From Clostridia bacterium (GTDB taxonomy: Bacteria > Bacillota > Clostridia > Christensenellales > Aristaeellaceae), in assembly GCA_017519405.1 (NCBI GenBank), contig JAFWSH010000023.1:62001-126000 (forward strand): a DNA stretch of 64,000 nucleotides. Reading direction: 5' to 3'. The notes beneath the pieces are model-generated. The model searched no databases. It was not told the origin of the DNA and saw nothing but the letters and a program-made list of their open reading frames with translations. Numbering within the stretch: the stretch's first letter is position 1; each line of letters starts with the position of its first letter. This document shows, one piece after another, positions 17,056-25,162 of the stretch. The position numbers were made by a program, and so were the translations under genes.

Positions 17056-17718
17056 ATGAAAAAGAGGATGGCCCTTTATATCATTCTTGGCGTAGTGATA
17101 TTGTTGGCTGTGGCGGCAGTATTATGGTTTGGTGGCTTATTCAGCCTGAGCAGGCAGTTTGAATTGCGTAATGGAATTCACTTTGGTGAAAAGATTGATA
17201 CGGTAATCAGCAAGGAAACACTAACGCAGAAGAGTGTTAACGATGAGAGAACAACCGTTGTTTATGAAGGAACCGTTGCCGGATATGATAACACGGAAGT
17301 ATACTTCAGTTTCGATGGCAAGAACAACGGGTTGGATGAGCTGCTCTATTGGTTCGTGCCGCACAGCCAGAGCGAGTGCGACTCACAGTACAATGCTCTA
17401 TTTGAGAATCTGCAAATGAAATACGGAACCCCGCTTAGTGAATCTGATCCCAGAGCATCTCTTTATCAAGGAAACGCGACAAAAGAACTGACAGCGAAAG
17501 TTGACTTCTTCCGGAATTACCTTGGAAAAAGGGGCGAGATTCGCAACAGTGCGGGATGGTTAATAGAAAAGGGTGGGGAATGTATTAAAATCGAGATTGT
17601 AAGTTGCCAGGTTATGGGAAATTACGCATATGACTTTGAGATCCGCATCAGTTATACATACTTCTCAAAAGACGCAATCAAAGAATCGTTGGAAAACGGA
17701 GTAGGCAAAGACCTATAA
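17056..17718 (+). CDS. Membrane-anchored protein of unknown function, low GC
   Basis: 220 residues; not recognised. One N-terminal transmembrane helix (about 6-27) after MKKRM anchors an extracytoplasmic domain with mixed alpha/beta character and no cysteine pairs of note. Base composition and codon use are clearly more AT-rich than all neighbours (many AAA, GAA, TTA, ATA codons), suggesting recent transfer or relaxed codon selection. ATG 17056 follows CGGAGG. It sits alone between tsf and a repeat cluster and has its own terminator. Confidence 0.75.
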   Translation: MKKRMALYIILGVVILLAVAAVLWFGGLFSLSRQFELRNGIHFGEKIDTVISKETLTQKSVNDERTTVVYEGTVAGYDNTEVYFSFDGKNNGLDELLYWFVPHSQSECDSQYNALFENLQMKYGTPLSESDPRASLYQGNATKELTAKVDFFRNYLGKRGEIRNSAGWLIEKGGECIKIEIVSCQVMGNYAYDFEIRISYTYFSKDAIKESLENGVGKDL

Positions 17719-17781
17719 GTGGCATTATCCAGGTAAATACTCAAATCCATCTTCATGCGTCTGAGGAAAACCGAGCAATGC

Positions 17782-17822
17782 AAAAGGCTGCAGGGGCCGG
17801 AGAAGGGCCTGCTGCCTTTTGT
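17782..17822 (+). terminator. Rho-independent terminator after the low-GC gene
   Basis: Stem AAAAGGCTGCAGGGGCC/GGGCCTGCTGCCTTTT (few mismatches) ending in a T-run. Confidence 0.75.
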
Positions 17823-17863
17823 TCACAGCCCCCTTTTGGTTAGTGAGCGAGGGCACGGGGTCT

Positions 17864-18185
17864 CCTCCCTGTCCCCCCAGCTGGCTGGGGGGATGTCCCC
17901 GCGGGGACAGGGGGGGCTTCCCCGCGGCGTGCCACCAGCTAAAAGCCTTCCCCTCCCAGGGGAAGGTGTCCGTGCCTGCACGGACGGATGAGGTCGTGCC
18001 CCCGCACGGGGTTACCCCTCAGTCACCGCCCGGGTCGGGCGGCGACAGCTCCCCAGCCGGCTGGGGAGCCTTTTGGTTAGTGAGCGAGGGCGGCGGGGCT
18101 TCCCCATGTCGCTCCACTATCCAAAAGCCTTCCCCTCCCAGGGGAAGGTGTCCGTGCTGGCGCGGACGGATGAGGTCGTGCCCCC
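17864..18185. repeat. Interspersed hairpin repeats, copy B (types 4-1-2-1)
   Basis: Order: type 4 (17864-17918; CCCCCCAGCTGGCTGGGGGG and TCCCCGCGGGGA), type 1 (17941-18000), type 2 (18009-18080; GGCGGCGACAGCTCCCCAG then CTGGGGAGCC) and type 1 (18122-18185). Units are near-identical to those at 44.5 kb. No ORF with codon bias is seen from 17719 to 18237. Confidence 0.85.
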
Positions 18186-18237
18186 GAGCATTTCCTGCAC
18201 CAGTTGCCCCGCCCTTCCGCGAAGCGTAAAGAGAAAA

Positions 18238-18458
18238 ACAAAAAACCGCCTTGCGACGGTCAGATGTCCCAGGATGCCGGTGCCATCGAATCTTCACCCG
18301 CTATATAACAGCAGGCTGGCTCCCTGCCGCTGCTTGTTTGCCGTCCCCTGGCGATCGCGAAATCGGGGGCATGACATCATCAGACGAGGACCCGGGGGCC
18401 ATTTTTTGAAGTGTGGGGAAAACCGATCAGCTGCCGCACACCCCAGGAAACATCTGCT
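18238..18458 (-). ncRNA. Structured non-coding RNA, 6S RNA-like candidate (about 220 nt)
   Basis: A minus-strand transcript is bounded by a near-consensus promoter (TTGACA-16-TATAAT, 18465-18492) and a strong terminator, with no ORF inside. Its 5' end segment CAGATGT (18450-18456) is complementary to ACATCTG at the 3' end (18261-18267), and G-U pairs plus GGGGTG/CATCCT extend this closing helix to about 16 bp around a 2-nt bulge. Internal hairpins include CCCC-CGAT...ATCG-CCA-GGGG and CAG..CAGG/CCTGCTG. Size, lone position and closed rod with an open middle fit 6S RNA; I cannot confirm the family, and SRP, tmRNA and RNase P signatures are absent. Confidence 0.6.
18240..18260 (-). terminator. 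Terminator of the ncRNA
   Basis: Minus-strand stem ACCGTC/GGCGGT closed by a GCAA tetraloop, followed by TTTTTTGTTTTT. Confidence 0.8.
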
Positions 18459-18464
18459 GGTATT

Positions 18465-18492
18465 ATTATAACAAATCCTGTCCTTCTGTCAA
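18465..18492 (-). promoter_or_regulatory. Strong promoter of the ncRNA
   Basis: TTGACA (18487-18492), 16-nt spacer, TATAAT (18465-18470) on the minus strand; no gene lies downstream other than the RNA. Confidence 0.8.
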
Positions 18493-18726
18493 GTGTTTCA
18501 TTTCGTAATATTTCCCGTCATAGTTCCTGCCATATTCACTGCCGGGGTCGGGCTGCGTCCCCCGGAGTCCCTGCCCGGGGGACGGCCCGGCCGGCATGCC
18601 CCGGACCACCCTGCCGGCGTGGGCAAAGCGGATCAGCACCCGGTCGATGAGCGGCGGGGAGAGCTTGCCGTCCCGGCCGGTGTAGTGCTCCGGGAGCTTG
18701 CGGTAGTCGGCGCTGTCGATGACCAC
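18466..18726 (-). pseudogene. Possible gene fragment with strong codon bias, no recognised family
   Basis: An 86-codon frame opening with GTG reads VIDSADYRKLPEHYTGRDG and then LIDRVLIRFAHAGRVVRG. Its first 55 or so codons have almost pure G/C third positions, as real genes here do; the last 30 become AT-rich and overlap the ncRNA promoter. The frame is open only a few codons further upstream and has no properly spaced ribosome site. It may be a small gene, or the remnant of a gene truncated at both ends. No function can be given. Confidence 0.3.
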
Positions 18727-18776
18727 CTCCCCGGCGAAAAACCGCCCCGGACCCTTTTATCCGCGCCCCATCTGTG

Positions 18777-18783
18777 ATACAAT
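18777..18783 (+). promoter_or_regulatory. Extended -10 (TG-A-TACAAT) for recF
   Basis: TGATACAAT ends at 18783 with only a weak -35. It places transcription near 18790, which rules out the upstream GTG at 18774 as the recF start. Confidence 0.5.
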
Positions 18784-18803
18784 GGAAGAAACACACGAGA
18801 GGG

Positions 18804-19979
18804 GTGAGGGGCACGGTCATCGAGACGCTGCGGCTGAAGCATTTCCGCAACTACCCGGAGCTCACCCTGTCCCCCCACCCGGGGCTGAACCTGCTCTTCG
18901 GGCCCAACGGCGCCGGGAAGACCAACATCCTGGAGGCCATCCACTACTGCGCCCTGGGGAAGAGCCACCGGGCCGGCAGCGACCGGGAGGTGGTGGAGCG
19001 GGAGGAGGACGCCGGGGCCTGCGCCGTGACGGTGCGGGGCACCATGGGCCGCAGCGAGATCATGGTGCGCCTCACCCCCGGGGAGCCCCGGAAGAAAACC
19101 GTCTGGATCGACCGGAAGAAGGCGGAGCGTCTGGCGGACCTGATGGGCCATGTGCGCTGCGTGATCTTCTCCCCGGAGGACCTGAGCCTGGTGCGGGAGG
19201 GGCCCTCCCAGCGCCGGCGCTATCTGGACATGATGATCTGCCAGCTGGACCCCATGTATTTCATGGCCCTGCAGCGCTATGCCCGGGCCATGGAGGAGCG
19301 GGGCGCCCTGCTGCGGGAGGCCCGGAAGCAGGAGGCGGCCTCCCTGCCCGACGCCCTGCTGGCGCCCTATGAGGCCATCATGGCGGCGGAGAGCCGGAGC
19401 ATCATCGCCCGGCGCCGCCAGGCGATGGCGCGCCTGGCCCCCCTGGCGGCGGAGAAGTACGGGGCCATCGCCGGGGACGGCGGGGAGCAGTTCCGGGTGG
19501 ACTACAGCCCCAACGTGGCGGAGGAGGAGGACCTGGCCCGGACCCTGCGGGAGCACCGCTGGGTGGACATGAACCGGGGCGCCGCCACCCACGGCCCCCA
19601 CCGGGAGGACCTGGCCCTGAGCCTCAACGGCCGGGAGATGAAGCTCTACGCCTCCCAGGGGCAGGTGCGGACCGCCGCCCTGGCCCTGAAGCTGGCCCAG
19701 CTCCTCCTCTTCCGGGAGGAGACCGGGGAGATGCCCGTGCTGCTGCTGGACGACGTGATGAGCGAGCTGGACATGCGGCGCCGGACCCGGCTGCTGGGGG
19801 AGATCGGCGACGCCCAGACCTTTGTGACCTGCACCGACGAGAGCGACCTGGAGGGATTCCGGGACTGCCGCACCTGCCATGTGACCCTGACGGAGGACCG
19901 CCGTGCCCGCCTGGAGGAGACCCGCCCCGGGCCGCCCGTGCCCGACGCGCCGGCGGCGGAGGAGCCGGACTTCAGCTGA
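18804..19979 (+). CDS. recF: DNA replication and repair protein RecF
   Basis: 391 residues. It opens with the RecF signature IETLRLKHFRNYPEL, then Walker A FGPNGAGKTN (about 32-41), the FSPEDLSLVREGPSQRRRYLD block, the ABC-signature ASQGQVRTAALALKLA and Walker B LLLDDVMSELD. RecF is an SMC-like ATPase that loads RecA at ssDNA gaps. The GTG at 18804 is chosen from the promoter position; exact start uncertain. Unusually it is not next to dnaA/dnaN here but heads a short operon with an AAA-CYTH protein 18 nt downstream. Confidence 0.93.
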   Translation: MRGTVIETLRLKHFRNYPELTLSPHPGLNLLFGPNGAGKTNILEAIHYCALGKSHRAGSDREVVEREEDAGACAVTVRGTMGRSEIMVRLTPGEPRKKTVWIDRKKAERLADLMGHVRCVIFSPEDLSLVREGPSQRRRYLDMMICQLDPMYFMALQRYARAMEERGALLREARKQEAASLPDALLAPYEAIMAAESRSIIARRRQAMARLAPLAAEKYGAIAGDGGEQFRVDYSPNVAEEEDLARTLREHRWVDMNRGAATHGPHREDLALSLNGREMKLYASQGQVRTAALALKLAQLLLFREETGEMPVLLLDDVMSELDMRRRTRLLGEIGDAQTFVTCTDESDLEGFRDCRTCHVTLTEDRRARLEETRPGPPVPDAPAAEEPDFS

Positions 19980-19997
19980 AAGAAGGAGACGATCGCC

Positions 19998-21287
19998 ATG
20001 CCTGCCATCATCAAGAAAATCGTGCTCACCGGCGGCCCCTGCGCGGGCAAAACCACCGGCCTGAGCTGGATCCGCAACGCCTTCTCCCAGCGGGGCTGGA
20101 CGGTGCTCATCGTCCCCGAGACCGCCACGGAGCTCATCTCCGGCGGCGTGGCCCCCTGGACCTGCGGCACCAACCTGGACTACCAGCTGGGGCAGGTGCG
20201 CCTGCAGCTCACAAAGGAGGACATCTTCCTCACCGCCGCCCGCACCATGCCCGTGGAGAAGATCCTCATCGTCTGCGACCGGGGCGTGATGGACAACCGG
20301 GCCTACATGAACGAGGAGGAGTTCGCCGTGGTGGCGGACAGGCTGGGGATCAGCGTGGGAGCCGTGCTGGAGAGCTACGACGCGGTGCTCCACCTCCAGA
20401 CCGCCGCCAAGGGCGCCGAGGAGGCCTACTCCCTGGCCAACAACCAGGCCCGCTACGAGACCGCCGAGGAGGCCCGGGCCCTGGATGACCGGATCATCGC
20501 CGCCTGGACCGGCCACCCCCACATGCGGGTCATCGGCAACGAGACCGACTTCGACACCAAGATGCGCCGGCTGATCTCCGAGATCGGCGGCCTCCTGGGG
20601 GAGGGGAAGACCTACGAGACGGAGCGGAAGTTCCTCATCGCCATGCCGGACACCGCCTGGCTGGAGGCGCAGCCGGGCTGCCACCGGGTGGAGATCATCC
20701 AGACCTACCTGCACACCGAGGGCGGCGTGCAGCGGCGGGTGCGCCAGTGGCTGGAGAACGGCCGGTTCTTCTACTACGAGACCGTCAAGACCCCCATGGG
20801 GGACGGCAGGCTGGTGGAGACGGAGCGCCGCCTCACCCAGGAGGAGTACCTCACCCGGCTGATGAACGCCGACATCTCCCGCCGGCCCCTGCGGAAGACC
20901 CGCTTCGTCTGGACCTGGGAGGGCCAGCGCTACGACATCGACCTCTACCCCTTCTGGAAGCGGCAGGCCATCCTGAAGATGGAGCTGCGGGAGAAGGACG
21001 CGCCCATCGCCTTCCCGCCCACGGTGCGGGTGCTGCGGGAGATCACCGGGGAGGCGGCCTACCGCAACAGCGCCCTGGCCCTGAGCGTGCCGGCGGAGGA
21101 GGACGACAGGGCGCCGGAGGAGATCGTGGCGGACGAGGGGCTGCCCTCGGCGGTGCGTGCCGCGGCGGTGGCCCGCATCCACAGCTATGCCCTGCTGACG
21201 GAGCTGGCGCTCCACGGCGCCACCGGGGAGATCCGCCGGGCCGCCCGGGCCAGGGCGGAGGAGTTGGAGGAGAGAAACCCGGACTGA
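19998..21287 (+). CDS. AAA ATPase/kinase-like domain fused to CYTH domain
   Basis: 429 residues. The N-terminal P-loop TGGPCAGKTT (11-20) belongs to a NadR/AAA_28-type kinase-like ATPase (to about 195), with DRGVMDNRAYM as a Walker-B-like block. From about 206 the CYTH motif YETERKFLI begins, followed by basic and acidic strands typical of triphosphate tunnel enzymes (RRVRQWLENG, ETVKTPMGDG, RYDIDLYPFWKRQAILKME). A helical 45-residue tail follows. CYTH domains bind or cleave triphosphate-containing substrates; the fusion occurs in bacteria and in animal TTD14. Substrate unknown. Confidence 0.85.
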   Translation: MPAIIKKIVLTGGPCAGKTTGLSWIRNAFSQRGWTVLIVPETATELISGGVAPWTCGTNLDYQLGQVRLQLTKEDIFLTAARTMPVEKILIVCDRGVMDNRAYMNEEEFAVVADRLGISVGAVLESYDAVLHLQTAAKGAEEAYSLANNQARYETAEEARALDDRIIAAWTGHPHMRVIGNETDFDTKMRRLISEIGGLLGEGKTYETERKFLIAMPDTAWLEAQPGCHRVEIIQTYLHTEGGVQRRVRQWLENGRFFYYETVKTPMGDGRLVETERRLTQEEYLTRLMNADISRRPLRKTRFVWTWEGQRYDIDLYPFWKRQAILKMELREKDAPIAFPPTVRVLREITGEAAYRNSALALSVPAEEDDRAPEEIVADEGLPSAVRAAAVARIHSYALLTELALHGATGEIRRAARARAEELEERNPD

Positions 21288-21313
21288 GGCGAAACACAGC
21301 GTGAGGTGAGAAC

Positions 21314-22564
21314 ATGCGCCATCCCGGGAGACAGCCCGGCGCGGAAAAACCGGCGGCCCTGCCGGAGCTGATGACCCTCAGCAGCGGCGAGCCCGTGACC
21401 ACCGGGGAGGACTGGGCCCGCCGCCGGCAGGAGATCCTGGCCCTCTACAGCCGCCATATCTACGGCGCCATGCCGGACCCGGCGGGAGAGCGGATCGCCT
21501 GGCGCCTCTCGGAGGAGCCCCGCACCGGCGGCACCCTGCTGACGGTGGAGGTGACGGCTGGTGGCCGCAGCGCCTCCGTCGAGGCCCTGGTGACCCTCCC
21601 CCGGGGGCCCGCACCGGCGGGGGGCTGGCCCTTCTTTGTGGAGTACGCCCCCTGGCACTACCGGAGCTTTTTCACCAGACAGTGGGTGACGGGCATCTCC
21701 CCCAACTGCCGCTATGCGGCGGAGCGGGGCTACGCGGGGCTGCAGTATGACCCCACCCGGGCGGCGGAGGACAGCGGGAAGCGCACCGGCGCCTTCTTCC
21801 ACCTCTACCCCCACATCCCGGGGGATCCGGAGGCGGACCGGGGAGTGCTGCTGGCCTGGGCCTGGGGCGTCAGCCGGATCCTGGACGCCCTGGAACAGGG
21901 GGCCGGGGAGACGCTGGGCATCCACCCGGGGCTGTCCCTGGTGGCGGGTGTCTCCCGCTGGGGGAAGAGCGCGGCGGTGGCCGGGGCCTATGACCCCCGG
22001 ATCCGGGTCACCATCCCCGTCTGCTCGGGGCTGGGGGGCACCGCCGTCTTCCGCACCGACAACCACGGCAAGACCTACGACCTGCGGCGCCTGGGGGGAC
22101 CCGCCGACTGGGTGAACGCCTCCCGCAACGAGCCCCTGAGCAACCTCCAGGGCGGGGAGGGCTACTGGTTCTGCGGGGCCTTCGCCGGGTTTGACGGCCC
22201 GGAGTCCCTGCCGGTGGACCAGCACATGCTCTGCGCCCTGGCCGCCGGGCCGGACCGCCACCTGGTGCTGGTGACGGGCATCACCTCCGAGGGCTGGAAC
22301 AACACCGAGGGGCAGTGCCTGGCCTGGCTGGCGTCCCAGCCGGTGTGGGACCTGCTGGGGGTGCCCGGCCACAATAACCTGCTGCTCCACCTGGACGGCC
22401 ACGCCCTCCTGCCCACGGACATGGAGGCCATCCTGGACTACTGCGACAGCCGCCTGCTGGGCCGGGAGCCCCCACGGCCCCTGCCGCCCATGGACGGCGC
22501 CCTGTTCCTGGAGGACAACCGGGCGCGCCTGGACCCGCTGTTTGCGCCTTACCTCCCCCGGTGA
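21314..22564 (+). CDS. CE15-like glucuronoyl esterase (alpha/beta hydrolase)
   Basis: 416 residues. The nucleophile motif GVSRWGK (212-218, Ser214) is the CE15 GxSRxGK signature; Glu326 in TSEGWNN and His363 in LDGHALLP are candidate triad members. CE15 enzymes cleave the ester between 4-O-methyl-glucuronoyl xylan and lignin. There is no signal peptide, so a cytosolic enzyme acting on imported uronate esters is likely. It starts 26 nt after the AAA-CYTH gene. Family membership good, natural substrate inferred. Confidence 0.8.
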   Translation: MRHPGRQPGAEKPAALPELMTLSSGEPVTTGEDWARRRQEILALYSRHIYGAMPDPAGERIAWRLSEEPRTGGTLLTVEVTAGGRSASVEALVTLPRGPAPAGGWPFFVEYAPWHYRSFFTRQWVTGISPNCRYAAERGYAGLQYDPTRAAEDSGKRTGAFFHLYPHIPGDPEADRGVLLAWAWGVSRILDALEQGAGETLGIHPGLSLVAGVSRWGKSAAVAGAYDPRIRVTIPVCSGLGGTAVFRTDNHGKTYDLRRLGGPADWVNASRNEPLSNLQGGEGYWFCGAFAGFDGPESLPVDQHMLCALAAGPDRHLVLVTGITSEGWNNTEGQCLAWLASQPVWDLLGVPGHNNLLLHLDGHALLPTDMEAILDYCDSRLLGREPPRPLPPMDGALFLEDNRARLDPLFAPYLPR

Positions 22565-22569
22565 AACGC

Positions 22570-22597
22570 CCGCCCCGGACCGCCCGGGGCGGTTTTT
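22570..22597 (+). terminator. Terminator after CE15-like gene
   Basis: Stem CCGCCCC/GGGGCGG followed by TTTTT. Confidence 0.85.
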
Positions 22598-22647
22598 GCG
22601 CGGCGGACAGGGACCCGCGGCTTCCCCGGCTGTTTGTGAGGAACCAG

Positions 22648-22679
22648 AAAAGGCCCCCGTCCCGGCAGGGACGGGGGCC
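22648..22679 (-). terminator. Terminator of the family 5 solute-binding protein gene
   Basis: Perfect stem GGCCCCCGTCCC/GGGACGGGGGCC with GGCA/TGCC loop; on the minus strand it is followed by TTTT. Confidence 0.85.
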
Positions 22680-22695
22680 GCGATGTCTTGGGGGA

Positions 22696-24339
22696 TCAGT
22701 CGGCGATCTCGGCGTACTCGTAGAAGATGTGGCCGATGGGGTTGCAGATGACGCCGGTGATGTTGGGCTTCACCAGGTACTGGTTCTCATAGGAGTACAC
22801 CGGGAAGCCGGGCATCTCGTCCACCAGGTCGCGCTCGGCGGCGATGAGGGCAGCCTCACGCTCGGCGGGATCGGTCATGGTGAGGGTGGCGTTGAACAGG
22901 GCGTCATAGTCCGCGTCGTCCCAGCCGTTCTCGGAGGCGTTGGAGCCGGAGATCCAGATCTTCAGGTTGGCGCTGGGGTCGGTGAAGTCCACGGTGTAGC
23001 CGTTGCGGTCCGTGGAGAAGTAGCCCTTGCCCAGGTCGCCCCAGTAGGAGGAGGACTCCAGGGTCTGGATCTCATAGTTGATGCCCAGGTTGCCCTTCCA
23101 CATCTCGCCGATGACCTGCATCATCAGCTTCTGCTGCTCGTCGTTCTTGCAGACCATCAGCATGGTGGGGAAGCCCGCGCCGCCGGGATAGCCGGCCTCG
23201 GCCAGCAGGGCCTGGGCCTTCTCCACATCCTCGGTGAACATGTCGCCCGCCACCTCGCGGTAGGACTTGCCGGGCTGGGTCAGGGAGGGCTGGCCGTAGG
23301 GGATGAAGCCGTACACGGCGGGCTCCACCACGCCCATGGTCTCCAGCAGCTCCTGGCGGTTGAAGGCCATGGCCAGGGCCTGGCGCACCCGCTTGTCGGT
23401 CAGGGGCAGGTTGCCGTTGGCGTCCTGCATGTAGGGCTCATAGCCCTTCACCACCTCGGTGCGGCAGTTGAAGTCGCAGTACTGGATGCCCACCTTGGCG
23501 GAGGTGTGGAACTCGGGCTGGCCGGCATACTTGGCCACGCCCTCGGCGTTGAGGCTGGCGTCGATGTTCAGCTGGCCCGCCTCGTAGGCGATGAGGGCCG
23601 CGCCGTCGTCGGCGATGATGTTGAAGATGACCGCGTCGATCTTCACGTTCTCGGCGTCATAGTAGTAGGGGTTCTTCTTCAGGACCAGGCGGTTCAGGGA
23701 GCTGTACTCCGCCAGGTAGAAGGGGCCGTTGGAGACGTAGTTGGCCACGTCGGCGGTCCAGATCTCGCCCTTGGCCTCGGCGGCCTCCACCAGGTCTTTC
23801 TTCACGGGGAAGAAGGAGGTGGTGGCGGTGAGGTTCAGCAGCCAGGGGGTCAGGGTCTCCAGCTCCACCACGAAGGTGCGGGCGTCGGGGGCCTTCACGC
23901 CCACCTCCTCCGCCGTGCACTCGCCGCTGTTGTAGGCCTTGCCGTTCTTCACGATCCACAGGTCGGAGGCGCAGCGGGACTCCGGCGCCAGGGCGTGGAT
24001 CCAGGAGAAGACAAAGTCATCGGCGGTCAGGTCGGAGCCATCGGACCACTTCAGGCCCTCCCGCAGGGTGAAGGTGTAGGTCATGCCGTCCTCGGAGACC
24101 TCCACGCCCTCCGCCATGGCGGGGACATAGCTCACGCCGTCCGCGTCCAGCTTGTACAGGCCCTTGAACAGGTTCTGCAGCACGCGGGAGGAGCGGGCAT
24201 AGGAGTTGCGGGTGGGGTCCATCTGCTCGGGGTTGTCGGCGATATGGGTGTTAATGACCTTCTCCCCCTCAGCGGATGCGGTCAGGGCCAGCGAGAGCAG
24301 CATGCTCAGGGCCAGCACCAGCGCCAGGATCTTCTTCAT
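22696..24339 (-). CDS. Family 5 (oligopeptide-type) extracellular solute-binding protein
   Basis: 547 residues, full length for OppA/DppA-type proteins. Sec signal (1-23, cleavage after LTASA) without a lipobox cysteine. SBP5 landmarks are LKWSDGSDLTADDFVFSW, the VKIDAVIFNIIADDGAALIAYEAGQLNID region, VRQALAMAFNRQEL and QKLMMQVIGEMWKGNLGINYE. It binds peptides or related solutes for an ABC importer, but no permease or ATPase gene is nearby, so it must work with a distant transporter. Monocistronic between its own promoter and terminator. Confidence 0.9.
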   Translation of the reverse strand: MKKILALVLALSMLLSLALTASAEGEKVINTHIADNPEQMDPTRNSYARSSRVLQNLFKGLYKLDADGVSYVPAMAEGVEVSEDGMTYTFTLREGLKWSDGSDLTADDFVFSWIHALAPESRCASDLWIVKNGKAYNSGECTAEEVGVKAPDARTFVVELETLTPWLLNLTATTSFFPVKKDLVEAAEAKGEIWTADVANYVSNGPFYLAEYSSLNRLVLKKNPYYYDAENVKIDAVIFNIIADDGAALIAYEAGQLNIDASLNAEGVAKYAGQPEFHTSAKVGIQYCDFNCRTEVVKGYEPYMQDANGNLPLTDKRVRQALAMAFNRQELLETMGVVEPAVYGFIPYGQPSLTQPGKSYREVAGDMFTEDVEKAQALLAEAGYPGGAGFPTMLMVCKNDEQQKLMMQVIGEMWKGNLGINYEIQTLESSSYWGDLGKGYFSTDRNGYTVDFTDPSANLKIWISGSNASENGWDDADYDALFNATLTMTDPAEREAALIAAERDLVDEMPGFPVYSYENQYLVKPNITGVICNPIGHIFYEYAEIAD

Positions 24340-24405
24340 GCGGAAATCCTCCTTTTATTGGACGGATTGTTTCCATCCGCCCGATTCGCTGTATGGAATA
24401 CCATC

Positions 24406-24434
24406 CATATACCAATTTTCCCGCGGGCTGTCAA
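24406..24434 (-). promoter_or_regulatory. Promoter of the family 5 SBP gene
   Basis: Minus-strand TTGACA (24429-24434), 17-nt spacer, TATATG (24406-24411). Confidence 0.75.
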
Positions 24435-24530
24435 GGGAGGGGGGGCGGATGGGCTGTTCTTCTTTCGTTTTTTTGCAGGCGGCGCCCCCGCCCCGGCGGG
24501 AGAAATCCACCGGGAAGCCGTATCCACATA

Positions 24531-24560
24531 TTGACAATCCCTTGTTTTCCGTGCTATGAT
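24531..24560 (+). promoter_or_regulatory. Promoter of the YbjN-like gene
   Basis: TTGACA (24531-24536), 18-nt spacer, TATGAT (24555-24560); leader of about 100 nt. Confidence 0.75.
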
Positions 24561-24668
24561 GGCGGCACAGGGACTGTGCGTTTTCATGGAGGACGGGCCG
24601 GGAAGCCGAAGGCCGCCCTCTCTTGGAGCAGTCACAGCGCGTTGAGAAAAACAAAGGGAGGCAGCAGC

Positions 24669-25088
24669 ATGTTCAAAGCGACCAGAGCCATCTACGACGC
24701 CCTCACCGCCACCGGCGCCCTGAAGGGTGTCAACACCAACGAGAACGGCAAGACCAGCGCCGTTACCATCCCCTTCCAGGCCCCCGGCGGCGGCAGCTAC
24801 ACCATCATCTTTGCCAACTCCGACGACGACACCGACACGGCGGTGCGGGTCTTCAAGCTCTTCCACGTGGGCATGTTCAAGAAGGCCAAGGCCCTGGAGG
24901 CCTGCAACGAGATGAACAACAAGTTCCGCTATGTGAAATTCGTGGTGGACAAGGACGGCGACCTGAACGCGGAGTATGACATGACGGTGCGGGGCTGCGA
25001 TCCGGCGGCGGCATCGGTGGAGATGGTCATCCGCTTCTCCAAGATCATCGAGGAGGCCTACCCCGTGCTGGCGGCCGCCTGCAGGTAA
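24669..25088 (+). CDS. YbjN-like domain protein
   Basis: 139 residues, cytosolic. The sequence MFKATRAIYDALTATG, followed by an FQAPGGGSYTIIFAN strand pair, an EACNEMNNKFRYVKFVVDKDGDL block and a final amphipathic helix, matches the YbjN/type III chaperone-like fold. Such proteins are small adaptors of unclear function. ATG 24669 is preceded by AAAGGGAGG. It is a single gene closed by a repeat-derived terminator. Much longer in-frame extension upstream crosses the promoter and is rejected. Confidence 0.7.
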   Translation: MFKATRAIYDALTATGALKGVNTNENGKTSAVTIPFQAPGGGSYTIIFANSDDDTDTAVRVFKLFHVGMFKKAKALEACNEMNNKFRYVKFVVDKDGDLNAEYDMTVRGCDPAAASVEMVIRFSKIIEEAYPVLAAACR

Positions 25089-25125
25089 CACGCGCCCAAC
25101 CGCCTGCCCTCCGGGGCGGGCTGCG

Positions 25126-25152
25126 GCTCCCCGGCCCGGCCGGGGAGCTTTT
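25126..25152 (+). terminator. Terminator after YbjN-like gene
   Basis: GCTCCCCGGCC/CGGCCGGGGAGC-type hairpin followed by TTTT; it looks like half of a type 2 repeat unit. Confidence 0.7.
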
Positions 25153-25162
25153 GCAGTTCTCC

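Noticed and set aside
17719-18237. Short frames within the repeat cluster B
   Set aside because: Translations are low-complexity and repeat between clusters because the DNA repeats do; no start-site signals.
18238-18458. SRP RNA, tmRNA or RNase P RNA
   Set aside because: No GGAAGCAGC-type SRP tip, no tRNA-like acceptor end with tag ORF and no RNase P core sequence is present; 6S-like shape remains the best guess.
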